From: Candidatus Buchananbacteria bacterium
Lineage (GTDB): Bacteria; Patescibacteriota; Patescibacteriia; 2-01-FULL-39-33
NCBI GenBank assembly: GCA_903859075.1
Contig: CAIOLF010000068.1
Location: 1 to 38,575, forward strand
DNA: 38,575 nt
Direction: 5' to 3'
Position numbers and translations under genes: made by a program
Notes under the pieces: generated by a model
Told to the model about the DNA's origin: nothing
Databases searched by the model: none
The model's input: only the letters and a program-made list of their open reading frames with translations
In this document: piece by piece, positions 1 through 6,076 of the stretch
Layout of the letters: the number at the start of each line of letters is the position of its first letter
Numbering within the stretch: the stretch's first letter is position 1

Positions 1-287
1 ATCATTTTATCCATCTTCACATCTAACCCCCTAATATCACCTTTTGTCGCCATATTCTGTTCAATCCTCTCCAACCTATCCTCATGATTGACAACAGTAC
101 TGGCAATCATTTCTAATTGCTCTGAATGCGACTTAAGAATCACGCCATGTTCGTCCAGCTTCGTCTCAATCTTATCGAATCTTTGATCGATTTCAACAAA
201 TTTCTGGTCAACATTATCAAATCGCTGATCGATTTCAACAAATTTCTGGTCGTGGTTGACCAATTTTTTTAATATATCTTCGTTCAT
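1..287 (-). CDS. Coiled-coil protein, partial (C-terminus outside window)
   Basis: Reading on the minus strand from an ATG at 285-287, an open frame of 95 codons runs off the window edge without a stop. The protein is strongly heptad-like and contains a tandem repeat of the type DQKFVEIDQRFD at about residues 15-26 and 32-43, followed by further coiled-coil sequence rich in E, K, D and H. There is no signal peptide or catalytic motif. Such short predicted coiled-coil proteins are common in CPR genomes and have no known function. It points the same way as the recombinase gene and lies 45 bp downstream of it, so read-through is possible. Confidence 0.6.
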   Translation of the reverse strand, partial: MNEDILKKLVNHDQKFVEIDQRFDNVDQKFVEIDQRFDKIETKLDEHGVILKSHSEQLEMIASTVVNHEDRLERIEQNMATKGDIRGLDVKMDKM

Positions 288-331
288 ATATGTATATTAT
301 ACAAGTCGATAAATTTACTGTCAATGCTGAA

Positions 332-1144
332 TTATAGGGGGCTTTTGATGTTTCTAATGCTCGGATTGGTGACGTGGGTATAGAGCTGGGTGGTGCGGAT
401 ATTGGCGTGGCCGAGCAATTCCTGCACGTAGCGGACGTCAGTGCCGTTTTCCAGCAGGTGGGTGGCGAAGGAATGGCGCAAGCTGTGAAAGCTGGCGTCT
501 TTTTTGATGCCGGATTTGGCGAGCGCTTTGGCAAAGATCATTTGCGCCGTACGCTCGGTCAGCCGGCCGCCACGCTCGCTTTCAAACAGATAATCTCCCC
601 CGTCACGGCCGCTTACCAAAAAATAAAGCTCTTTCTGGAGCTTTTCCGGAATAATAGTCAGCCGGTCTTTATTGCCTTTGGCCTCCTTGAGATGGATAGT
701 GAGCTCGTCCAGCTGGATGTCCCGGACTTTGAGCGTTACCGCCTCGCTCACCCGCAAGCCGGCGCCATATGACAGCGCGATTAGCAATTTGTGCTTGGAA
801 TTCTTAATATTATCAAGGATTTGGCCGATTTCCTGCCGCGACAGGACGACCGGCAATTTTTTGGACTTCTTGGCGAATCTGATGTCTATTTTTTTGTAAA
901 CTTTCAGTACTTGCTGATAAAAAAATTTGATGGCATTAAGATAGAGATTGATAGTTTGAGGCGCGTAATTCTTGGCTTGTTTCCGCAGAAGGAATTCTTT
1001 GATCTTTTCCTCATTTATTTGTTCAATATCCGAACTTTGAAAAGCGAGATACTCAGCGAGACAAGCCAAGTAGCTTTTGATAGTTTTGGGGCTGTAATTG
1101 CGCAGTTTTAGCTCCTGTTCGGTTTGGTCTAGATACTTTTGCAT
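332..1144 (-). CDS. Tyrosine recombinase, integron-integrase-like (XerC/D-sized)
   Basis: This 270-residue site-specific recombinase has a SAM-like N-terminal core-binding domain (about 1-90) and a phage-integrase catalytic domain. All catalytic residues are visible: R131 in GLRVSEA, K156 in the beta-hairpin KGNKDR, H220 and R223 in HSLRHS, H246 in LGHANI, and nucleophile Y255 in QLYTHV. The C-terminus IKSPL resembles the RSPLD ending of integron integrases. It is shorter than IntI proteins (about 320-340 residues) and lacks the extra helix that IntI carries before the HxxR motif. The frame is open to 1201, but the ATG at 1144 begins the conserved part. The gene is divergent from a cassette array and starts next to an attI-like site, so it is probably the enzyme that moves the cassettes. 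Confidence 0.85.
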   Translation of the reverse strand: MQKYLDQTEQELKLRNYSPKTIKSYLACLAEYLAFQSSDIEQINEEKIKEFLLRKQAKNYAPQTINLYLNAIKFFYQQVLKVYKKIDIRFAKKSKKLPVVLSRQEIGQILDNIKNSKHKLLIALSYGAGLRVSEAVTLKVRDIQLDELTIHLKEAKGNKDRLTIIPEKLQKELYFLVSGRDGGDYLFESERGGRLTERTAQMIFAKALAKSGIKKDASFHSLRHSFATHLLENGTDVRYVQELLGHANIRTTQLYTHVTNPSIRNIKSPL

Positions 1145-1187
1145 AATAAGGCAAAAAAGTGTAAAATAAGTATGATAAGATGAATAA

Positions 1188-1217
1188 TTGTAATTATACA
1201 CATTATTCGCCTATACC
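1188..1217 (+). promoter_or_regulatory. Weak candidate cassette promoter
   Basis: On the plus strand TTGTAA (1188-1193) and TATACC (1212-1217) are separated by 18 bp, upstream of the first cassette. The match to the sigma70 consensus is modest. The position, between the integrase gene and the attI-like site and directed into the array, is where integron Pc promoters usually lie. It overlaps the better integrase promoter on the other strand. Confidence 0.2.
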
Positions 1218-1221
1218 ACAA
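1193..1221 (-). promoter_or_regulatory. Promoter for the recombinase gene
   Basis: On the minus strand a perfect -10 element TATAAT (complement of 1193-1198) lies 17 bp from TTGTGG (complement of 1216-1221). Transcription would start near 1186, leaving a leader of about 40 nt before the ATG at 1144. There is no SD sequence in that leader. Confidence 0.45.
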
Positions 1222-1227
1222 ATTTAT

Positions 1228-1268
1228 GTTTCTATCTTACTTTATATTCAGATAGAAACTAGTTAAGT
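1228..1268 (+). other. attI-like primary recombination site
   Basis: A 10-bp perfect inverted repeat (1228-1237 and 1250-1259, 12-nt loop) is followed by TA and the core GTTAAGT (1262-1268), which fits the GTTRRRY consensus for integron core sites. TAGAAAC-TA-GTTAAGT has the look of a simple site, with two opposed binding boxes like the one at the end of class 1 attI. It abuts the first cassette and lies about 120 bp upstream of the recombinase start codon, the usual attI position. The exchange is inferred to fall between G1262 and T1263. Confidence 0.6.
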
Positions 1269-1718
1269 GAAATAGCAAAAAAATATGAATACTTTAGAAA
1301 ATGGATTAGAACATAATCAGGCTCCAAATGAATGGGATAAACAACGCATTGAGGCCAACAGAATCATCGAAAAATTATTTGATGAGGTAGAGAGGGTCTA
1401 TCCCAGACAAGGATTCAAACTACGCTATATCATAAAAGAAGAATGTAAAAAATTCTTAGGAAAATCAGATAACGAACTTTCTCAATACGCTGCTTATCAT
1501 GCGCTGATTGGCAGCACTACAGATCAGGAGCTAAGTCCAAAATTTGATCTTTCCGGTGAAAATACGATAATGAATTTTTTACAGGCAAAACTCGAAGAAC
1601 TAAAAAACATTAGTACATGAATATTTTTTTGCTACATCACTTAACACGCGATATCCGCAAGGGCTAAAGCCACATTTCAATTCGCTTCGCTTCTTGAAAC
1701 GTCGGATATCGCGATACG
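1263..1718 (+). mobile_element. Cassette 1 (small unknown ORF)
   Basis: The unit runs from the TT after G1262 to G1718 of attC1. Its left end (1262-1286) is the inverted complement of its right end (1621-1645) over 25 nt, with only the two central positions differing (AA on the left, TG when the right arm is read in reverse complement). The repeat includes the core sequences GTTAAGT and ACTTAAC. The linear attC1 instead ends in GTTATAT, contributed by the next cassette, so the perfect core pair is restored only when cassette 1 is circular. Confidence 0.75.
1285..1620 (+). CDS. Hypothetical protein of cassette 1
   Basis: This is a 111-residue soluble acidic protein with no signal peptide, membrane segment or motif I recognise. 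It appears mostly helical, with a central KLRYIIKEECKKFLG stretch. It is the only ORF of the first cassette and lies about 20 bp after the attI junction. Its ATG is inside the left arm of the cassette and there is no SD, so translation starts close to the recombination point, as in many integron cassettes. The stop TGA (1618-1620) directly abuts the right arm, so the cassette is almost entirely coding sequence plus attC. Confidence 0.65.
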   Translation: MNTLENGLEHNQAPNEWDKQRIEANRIIEKLFDEVERVYPRQGFKLRYIIKEECKKFLGKSDNELSQYAAYHALIGSTTDQELSPKFDLSGENTIMNFLQAKLEELKNIST

Positions 1719-1724
1719 TTATAT
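1639..1724 (+). repeat. attC1
   Basis: R'' box ACTTAAC (1639-1645), one A, stem CGCGATATCCG (1647-1657), loop region with a secondary TTTCAA/TTGAAA hairpin, perfect complementary stem CGGATATCGCG (1703-1713), ATAC, then R' GTTATAT (1718-1724). Total length is 86 bp. The spacer is 1 nt on the left and 4 nt on the right, the same asymmetry as in the other sites. Confidence 0.85.
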
Positions 1725-1851
1725 GAAATACATGTTTTCCTTTTGGGCTGTCGCCCAGCTCTAAAAAATAATTCAATTTTGTTTTTTTATTAACTATTTG
1801 AGGAGAATAAGGATTTTCTCCGCCATCACTACGAAAACTAATTTAATTTTT

Positions 1852-3102
1852 ATGCCAAAATCACCAGATCAAAAACGATACTCTCTTGATGAAGCGAGAG
1901 AAGAAGTATCTAAAATGAGAGGATTAATAGAAAGCAAAGTGGTAGGAGGTAAAGTAGGAGATAAATATTCCGCAGACAATTATTCTGCTGCTGAAAAACT
2001 AGCCGAAATGAAATTACCACCCGAGAGACAAAAATTGTATGATGCACTGTCTGAAAAAATTGGCAATACTCCTTTAGTCAAATACGAAGGTGAAGTGCCT
2101 AATAGCAATGAAATTTTTTTGAAATTAGAATGCGATAACTCTATTGGCCATAGCCATTATGATAGAGTTTATCTAAAACTTTTTTATGAAAAAGAAAGGA
2201 TGGGGTTTATCCATCCTGGAGATAATGTTTTTGAGACTTCATCTGGCTCCGCCAGTGCATCATTTGCCGCTGTTGGCAGAGAGTTGGGGTATAAATGCCA
2301 TGTAGCCATTCCTGCTGGTGGTGAAAAAGCTCGTGAACAGGCAGCTATTGAATATGGAGCACAAGTATATCTAACCCCCAAAGAGAAATATGTTAATGGC
2401 TTTACGGAGTTTATTATAGGTTTTATAAAAGACCATCCTGATTATGTTTTTTTAAACCATAGCATGGGAAACATCAAAGGGCGGGGTAAAAATGTAAATG
2501 AGAATTCCGTCGCTTCGCTGGAGGATGTAGCAGCAGAGTCAGTAGAACAATTAAATGAGGATAGCGGTAATCGCTTTGATTTTGTCGTTTCAGCGATGGG
2601 CAATGGAACAAATACTTTAGGAATTAGTAGAAAAATGAAAGAAATATCGCCCAAAACTGAGGTCATTGGATTTGAAATGCTGTCTTCCGCGGTTGCTTTC
2701 CAAAAAAAATATCCTGGTAGATATGAGGAATTATTTGATATTAATGGAAATGGAGACGTCAAACCAGAAAATTTTAGCAGGCATTCTATGCCAGGAACAT
2801 CGTTTCCTGGGATTGAATTTCCTGCCCTTGATGAGAGCATTAGGTTGTTAAGTGAAATTAAACTTGTTACAGACAATAAAACAAATTCTGAATATAAGAA
2901 GATGGCTGGCACGCAAAATGATCCAAAAGCCGCAATACGTTGGGATGATCCTTCAATTGAACAACGTCTTAAAAAATTTGGACGCAGTACGATAGCTGGA
3001 GTTGCTGTGGCACTTAGTAAGATTAACGAGAGCGGGGCAACTGATAAAAAGTTTCTAGTAATTGCCTATGATCGAGCGGATCGTTATGATGCCAAAAAAT
3101 AA
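1852..3102 (+). CDS. Cysteine synthase-like PLP-fold protein lacking the catalytic lysine
   Basis: 416 residues of the fold-type II PLP enzyme family (cysteine synthase / threonine synthase). Recognisable elements are the entry motif IGNTPLVKYEG (about 70-80), the substrate/phosphate loop ETSSGSASASFAA (128-140, where enzymes have TSGNTG), and the Gly-rich cofactor loop SAMGNGTNTLG. The lysine that binds PLP, normally K in SxKDR, is replaced: the sequence reads HSHYDR with Y103 at the lysine position. Known enzymes of this family cannot form the internal aldimine without it, so the protein is probably a pseudoenzyme or has a new role. An in-frame TTG at 1798 exists, but the ATG at 1852 gives the usual MPK start and fits the conserved cassette leader. 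There is no SD. Confidence 0.75.
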   Translation: MPKSPDQKRYSLDEAREEVSKMRGLIESKVVGGKVGDKYSADNYSAAEKLAEMKLPPERQKLYDALSEKIGNTPLVKYEGEVPNSNEIFLKLECDNSIGHSHYDRVYLKLFYEKERMGFIHPGDNVFETSSGSASASFAAVGRELGYKCHVAIPAGGEKAREQAAIEYGAQVYLTPKEKYVNGFTEFIIGFIKDHPDYVFLNHSMGNIKGRGKNVNENSVASLEDVAAESVEQLNEDSGNRFDFVVSAMGNGTNTLGISRKMKEISPKTEVIGFEMLSSAVAFQKKYPGRYEELFDINGNGDVKPENFSRHSMPGTSFPGIEFPALDESIRLLSEIKLVTDNKTNSEYKKMAGTQNDPKAAIRWDDPSIEQRLKKFGRSTIAGVAVALSKINESGATDKKFLVIAYDRADRYDAKK

Positions 3103-3117
3103 TGATCGACGATTTGT

Positions 3118-3140
3118 GCTACGGGCATTCGCCCCAGCTC
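3118..3140 (+). repeat. Remnant of cassette arm between the PLP and Fic genes
   Basis: GCTACGGGCATTC (3118-3130) matches the start of the right-arm module after the fic gene (4323-4335). It runs directly into CGCCCCAGCTC, which resembles the left-arm sequence at 1753-1761. A right arm joined to a left arm without the attC between them is what a deletion across a cassette junction would leave. Confidence 0.4.
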
Positions 3141-3211
3141 CTTCAATAAAGATTGACTGAATCTTCTTAATTGGATATAATTGGACATAGTTAATATAGC
3201 CAATTAAATAT

Positions 3212-4306
3212 ATGCCAAAAAACAACAAAAAACTAACCAAAAAACACTCATTTGCGGATAATTTTTCAAAACGAATTGAAAATATTCCGTCTGTTATCGT
3301 GTCCAAAATCGCCAAGATTGATGAACTAAAAGGACGCTGGATAACCGGAGCTCGCCTAAGCCCGCAAGTTTTAGGGAGATTAAAGCGATCCGTTTTAATT
3401 ACTTCAACCGGCGCTTCTACCCGCATTGAAGGCGCGCGACTCTCTGATGAGGACATCGAAAAGCTAATGCGCGGTATTAATATCCAAAAATTTACCAATC
3501 GCGATAAACAAGAAGCGCAAGGTTATTACGAATTATTGGAAAATGTCTTTAATTCTTGGAAGACTCTAAAATTCAACGAAAACGCAATCAAGCATTTCCA
3601 CCACGAACTTTTAAAGCATGTAGAAAAAGATGCGAACCATCGTGGCGACTATAAAAAAGGTGAAAATAAAGTGCACATGATAGACGAGGCCGGCCAGTCA
3701 ATCGGTATTCTATTTGATACCGCGCCAGCGTACCTTACGCCCGGCCAAATGCGGGATATAATTGAATGGACACAAAAAACGTTAAGGGAAGATGAATTTC
3801 ATCCATTATTAGTAATTGGAAACTTTTTGGTTGAATTTCTAAAAATTCATCCATTCACCGACGGAAACGGACGACTGTCTCGGGTGCTTACAAACCTGCT
3901 TTTACTTCAAGCGGAATATTTGTATATTCCCTATGTTTCCCACGAAAAATTAGTTGAGGATAATAAACCGGATTATTACATTGCCTTGCGACGCAGTCAA
4001 AAAACCATAGGAACAGAAAAAGAAAATATTACGGATTGGCTTAATTTTTTCTTAGACATTATTTTGAAACAATCGCAAATGGCGGTGGAACTTTTATCAA
4101 AAGAAAATATAGAAAAGATTTTGTCGGAAAAACAACTGCTTATTTGGCAATACATCGATAAAGTAAAGGAAACAAGCACTGGCAATATTACGGAGAATAC
4201 AAAAATTGCGAGACCAACAGTAAAACAAACACTTGAGGTATTACTTAAACTTAAAAAGATTGAGCGAATTGGTTTAGGGAGAAGTGCGAGATATAGAATC
4301 CTTTAA
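3212..4306 (+). CDS. Fic-domain AMP-transferase-like protein, class II, with winged-helix tail
   Basis: 364 residues. The Fic active-site motif HPFTDGNGRLSR is intact at 213-224 (H213 is the expected catalytic base). The N-terminal half carries STRIEG (69-74), which matches the (S/T)xxxE(G/N) inhibitory motif, so this is a class II Fic protein with its inhibitory helix in the same chain. The last 70 residues resemble a winged helix (ITENTKIARPTVKQTLEVL), suggesting DNA binding. Fic enzymes transfer AMP, or sometimes other nucleotide parts, to target proteins. The target here is unknown. No separate antitoxin gene is next to it. It is the second gene of cassette 2, without SD. Confidence 0.85.
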   Translation: MPKNNKKLTKKHSFADNFSKRIENIPSVIVSKIAKIDELKGRWITGARLSPQVLGRLKRSVLITSTGASTRIEGARLSDEDIEKLMRGINIQKFTNRDKQEAQGYYELLENVFNSWKTLKFNENAIKHFHHELLKHVEKDANHRGDYKKGENKVHMIDEAGQSIGILFDTAPAYLTPGQMRDIIEWTQKTLREDEFHPLLVIGNFLVEFLKIHPFTDGNGRLSRVLTNLLLLQAEYLYIPYVSHEKLVEDNKPDYYIALRRSQKTIGTEKENITDWLNFFLDIILKQSQMAVELLSKENIEKILSEKQLLIWQYIDKVKETSTGNITENTKIARPTVKQTLEVLLKLKKIERIGLGRSARYRIL

Positions 4307-4328
4307 AATATTAATGTAATTTGGCTAC

Positions 4329-4355
4329 GGGCATTCACCTCTATCCCCTCTGCCC
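4329..4355 (+). repeat. 27-bp right-arm element, copy 1
   Basis: These 27 bp are repeated exactly at 8385-8411, each time just after the last gene of a cassette and before its A/T-rich right arm. Read in reverse complement it resembles the left-arm GAGGGGTAATAAGGTG at 4626-4641, so it seems to be the outermost part of the cassette-terminal inverted repeat. Confidence 0.6.
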
Positions 4356-4454
4356 TTCCCGCCAAAGGCGGGCAGGCGCCTAAAATAAAAAACAAAATCG
4401 AATTATTTTTTTAGAGCAATCCGCTAAGACGGATTAAAGAAAAACACGTACATC

Positions 4455-4550
4455 ATATAACAGCGTATATCTGGCTACGGCTTGCCTACCGGCAAATCTT
4501 CGCCCATATCCTCGCAAAGCTCGGACATCAGATATACGCGAACGTTATAT
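4455..4550 (+). repeat. attC2
   Basis: R'' ATATAAC (4455-4461), A, stem GCGTATATCTG (4463-4473), loop with TTGCC-tacc-GGCAA hairpin, perfect complementary stem CAGATATACGC (4529-4539), GAAC, R' GTTATAT (4544-4550). 96 bp. From TAAC to the G after R' it is identical to attC3 (94 bp). Confidence 0.88.
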
Positions 4551-4693
4551 GAAATACATGTTTTCCTTTTGGGCTGTCGCCCAATTGTTTTAAAAAATTT
4601 TAAAATTTCTTTTTCATTAATTAATGAGGGGTAATAAGGTGTTTTCTCCGCTCCGCTACGAAAACGATTTAATGAATTTAATTCAAAAAACCC

Positions 4694-4723
4694 TTGACAT
4701 AACAGGGGTTTTTATAATATAAA
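4694..4723 (+). promoter_or_regulatory. Promoter of the murA-radical SAM operon, overlapping a hairpin
   Basis: TTGACA (4694-4699) and TATAAA (4718-4723) are separated by 18 bp, a strong sigma70-type promoter. The -35 box lies in the loop of an inverted repeat whose arms are AAAAACCC (ending 4693) and GGGTTTTT (4706-4713). This may be a terminator for upstream transcription or an operator. Transcription would start near 4730, giving a leader of about 55 nt with an SD. Confidence 0.65.
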
Positions 4724-4783
4724 TTCATCGTCAAGCTGAAGAATATCTCTCTGGTGTGAACATTAACAAAAAAGGAGAAAACG

Positions 4784-6076
4784 ATGGACAAGTTTGCAAT
4801 TCAAGGATCAAACAGACTTCAAGGTGAAGTCGAAGTTTTGGGTGTAAAGAACGGCATTCTGCCGTTAATCGCCGCCTCTCTTTTGGCTGCAAAGGGGAAG
4901 ACCGTCATTACTAACGTTCCCGATTTCAGGGATGTGGCGACGCTTTCTCAAATTTTGCGCCAAATGGGGGCGATCGTGAACTACGACCGTAGCAGTAGAG
5001 TAATTGAAATCGACTGCGAATCAATCAACAGTTTTACCGCTCCTTATGAGTTGGTAAAACAGATGAGAGCATCTTTTTTGGTTGTCGGACCGTTGCTTGC
5101 TCGTTTCAAGCAGGCGGAAATTTCACTCCCTGGCGGTTGTGCAATCGGCGCACGTAGCGTCAATATGCACATTGATGCACTGAAAATTCTTGGCGCAGAG
5201 ATTGTTCAAAACGAAGGATTAATTACCGCCAAGACAGACGGGCTAAAAGGGTCGACGTTCTATTTTGATTTTCCAACCCACACAGGGACGGAAAACATCA
5301 TGACGGCTGCTTGTTTAGCGGAAGGAACAACAACTCTGATTAATGCCGCTTGCGAACCGGAGGTAATCGATCTCGCTTGTTTCCTGAATAAGATGGGAGC
5401 ACGGATTAGTGGAGCGGGAACCCCCATAATCACGATTGAAGGACGCAAGCAATTATCGGCAGTAGAACATGAAGCCATTCCTTCTCGTATCGAAACCGCT
5501 TTCTTTCTCGGCGCCGCGGCAATCACCAAGGGTGAATTGGTCATTAAAAACGCCATTCTTACCAATCTTGGTATTGTCGTCGAGAAAATGCGCCAAATGG
5601 GGGTAGAGATTACTGATTTGGGAGGCAATCGAGTATTGGCTCGATCTACTAAACAACTTCAGGCTGTGAACTTTACCACTTGGCCATATCCAGGATTCCC
5701 CACCGACTTCCAACCTCAAATGATGGCTCTGATTAGTACGTCTCAAGGAACCGGGGTTGTAAAAGAAACAGTCTTCGAAAACCGATTCATGCACGTTCAG
5801 GAATTCAACCGGTTTGGGGCCAGCATCAGGGCTCATCTTGATGAAGCTGTCGTCACGGGCGTATCTGCTCTGAAAGGAGCACCGGTCATGGCCAGTGATT
5901 TGCAAGCTGGTGCTGGTTTGATTCTGGTCGCTTTGGCTGCAGAAGGTCAATCAATTATTGACCGAGTTTACCATATCGACCGCGGATATGAGAGAATCGA
6001 GGAAAGACTTGCTAACATAGGTGCTTCAATCTCCAGGTTCAACCCTATCAAAAAGGAGGTAAAACAAAATGAATGA
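4784..6076 (+). CDS. murA: UDP-N-acetylglucosamine 1-carboxyvinyltransferase (MurA family)
   Basis: 430 residues, full length for the EPSP synthase/MurA family. K22-N23 (GVKNGILP), the reactive cysteine C119 in LPGGCAIGAR, TGTENIM, YPGFPTDFQPQ, DLQAGAGLILVALAAEG and the C-terminal RGYERIEERL are all present, so it should transfer enolpyruvate from PEP. MurA makes the first committed peptidoglycan precursor in the cytoplasm. The retained Cys rather than Asp predicts fosfomycin sensitivity. The start is set by AAAGGAG 6 bp upstream of the ATG. It is translationally coupled to a radical SAM gene and sits in a cassette rather than a cell-wall cluster, so another acceptor, for example a nucleotide, is possible (see findings). 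Confidence 0.9.
   Translation: MDKFAIQGSNRLQGEVEVLGVKNGILPLIAASLLAAKGKTVITNVPDFRDVATLSQILRQMGAIVNYDRSSRVIEIDCESINSFTAPYELVKQMRASFLVVGPLLARFKQAEISLPGGCAIGARSVNMHIDALKILGAEIVQNEGLITAKTDGLKGSTFYFDFPTHTGTENIMTAACLAEGTTTLINAACEPEVIDLACFLNKMGARISGAGTPIITIEGRKQLSAVEHEAIPSRIETAFFLGAAAITKGELVIKNAILTNLGIVVEKMRQMGVEITDLGGNRVLARSTKQLQAVNFTTWPYPGFPTDFQPQMMALISTSQGTGVVKETVFENRFMHVQEFNRFGASIRAHLDEAVVTGVSALKGAPVMASDLQAGAGLILVALAAEGQSIIDRVYHIDRGYERIEERLANIGASISRFNPIKKEVKQNE

Larger units (their letters stand above)
1719..4544 (+). mobile_element. Cassette 2 (PLP-fold protein + Fic protein)
   Basis: The left arm (1718 to about 1791) and right arm (about 4384-4461) are inverted complements over roughly 75 bp. 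They include the core GTTATAT/ATATAAC, an A/T-rich block of about 34 bp (1758-1791 with 4384-4417), and a different small hairpin at the same place in each arm (TGGGC-tgtc-GCCCA on the left, AATCCG-ctaaga-CGGATT on the right). At 2.8 kb with two genes it is long for a cassette. A partial arm between the genes at 3118-3140 suggests that two cassettes fused. Confidence 0.75.

Noticed and set aside
235..1111. Several plus- and minus-strand ORFs overlapping the recombinase
   Set aside because: They have no domain signal and are antisense or frame shadows of a gene with all catalytic motifs.
332..1201. Longer recombinase start at 1201
   Set aside because: The extra 19 residues (MYNYNYSSYHTYF...) are low-complexity, overlap the promoter -10 box, and come before the conserved start of the core-binding domain at the ATG at 1144.
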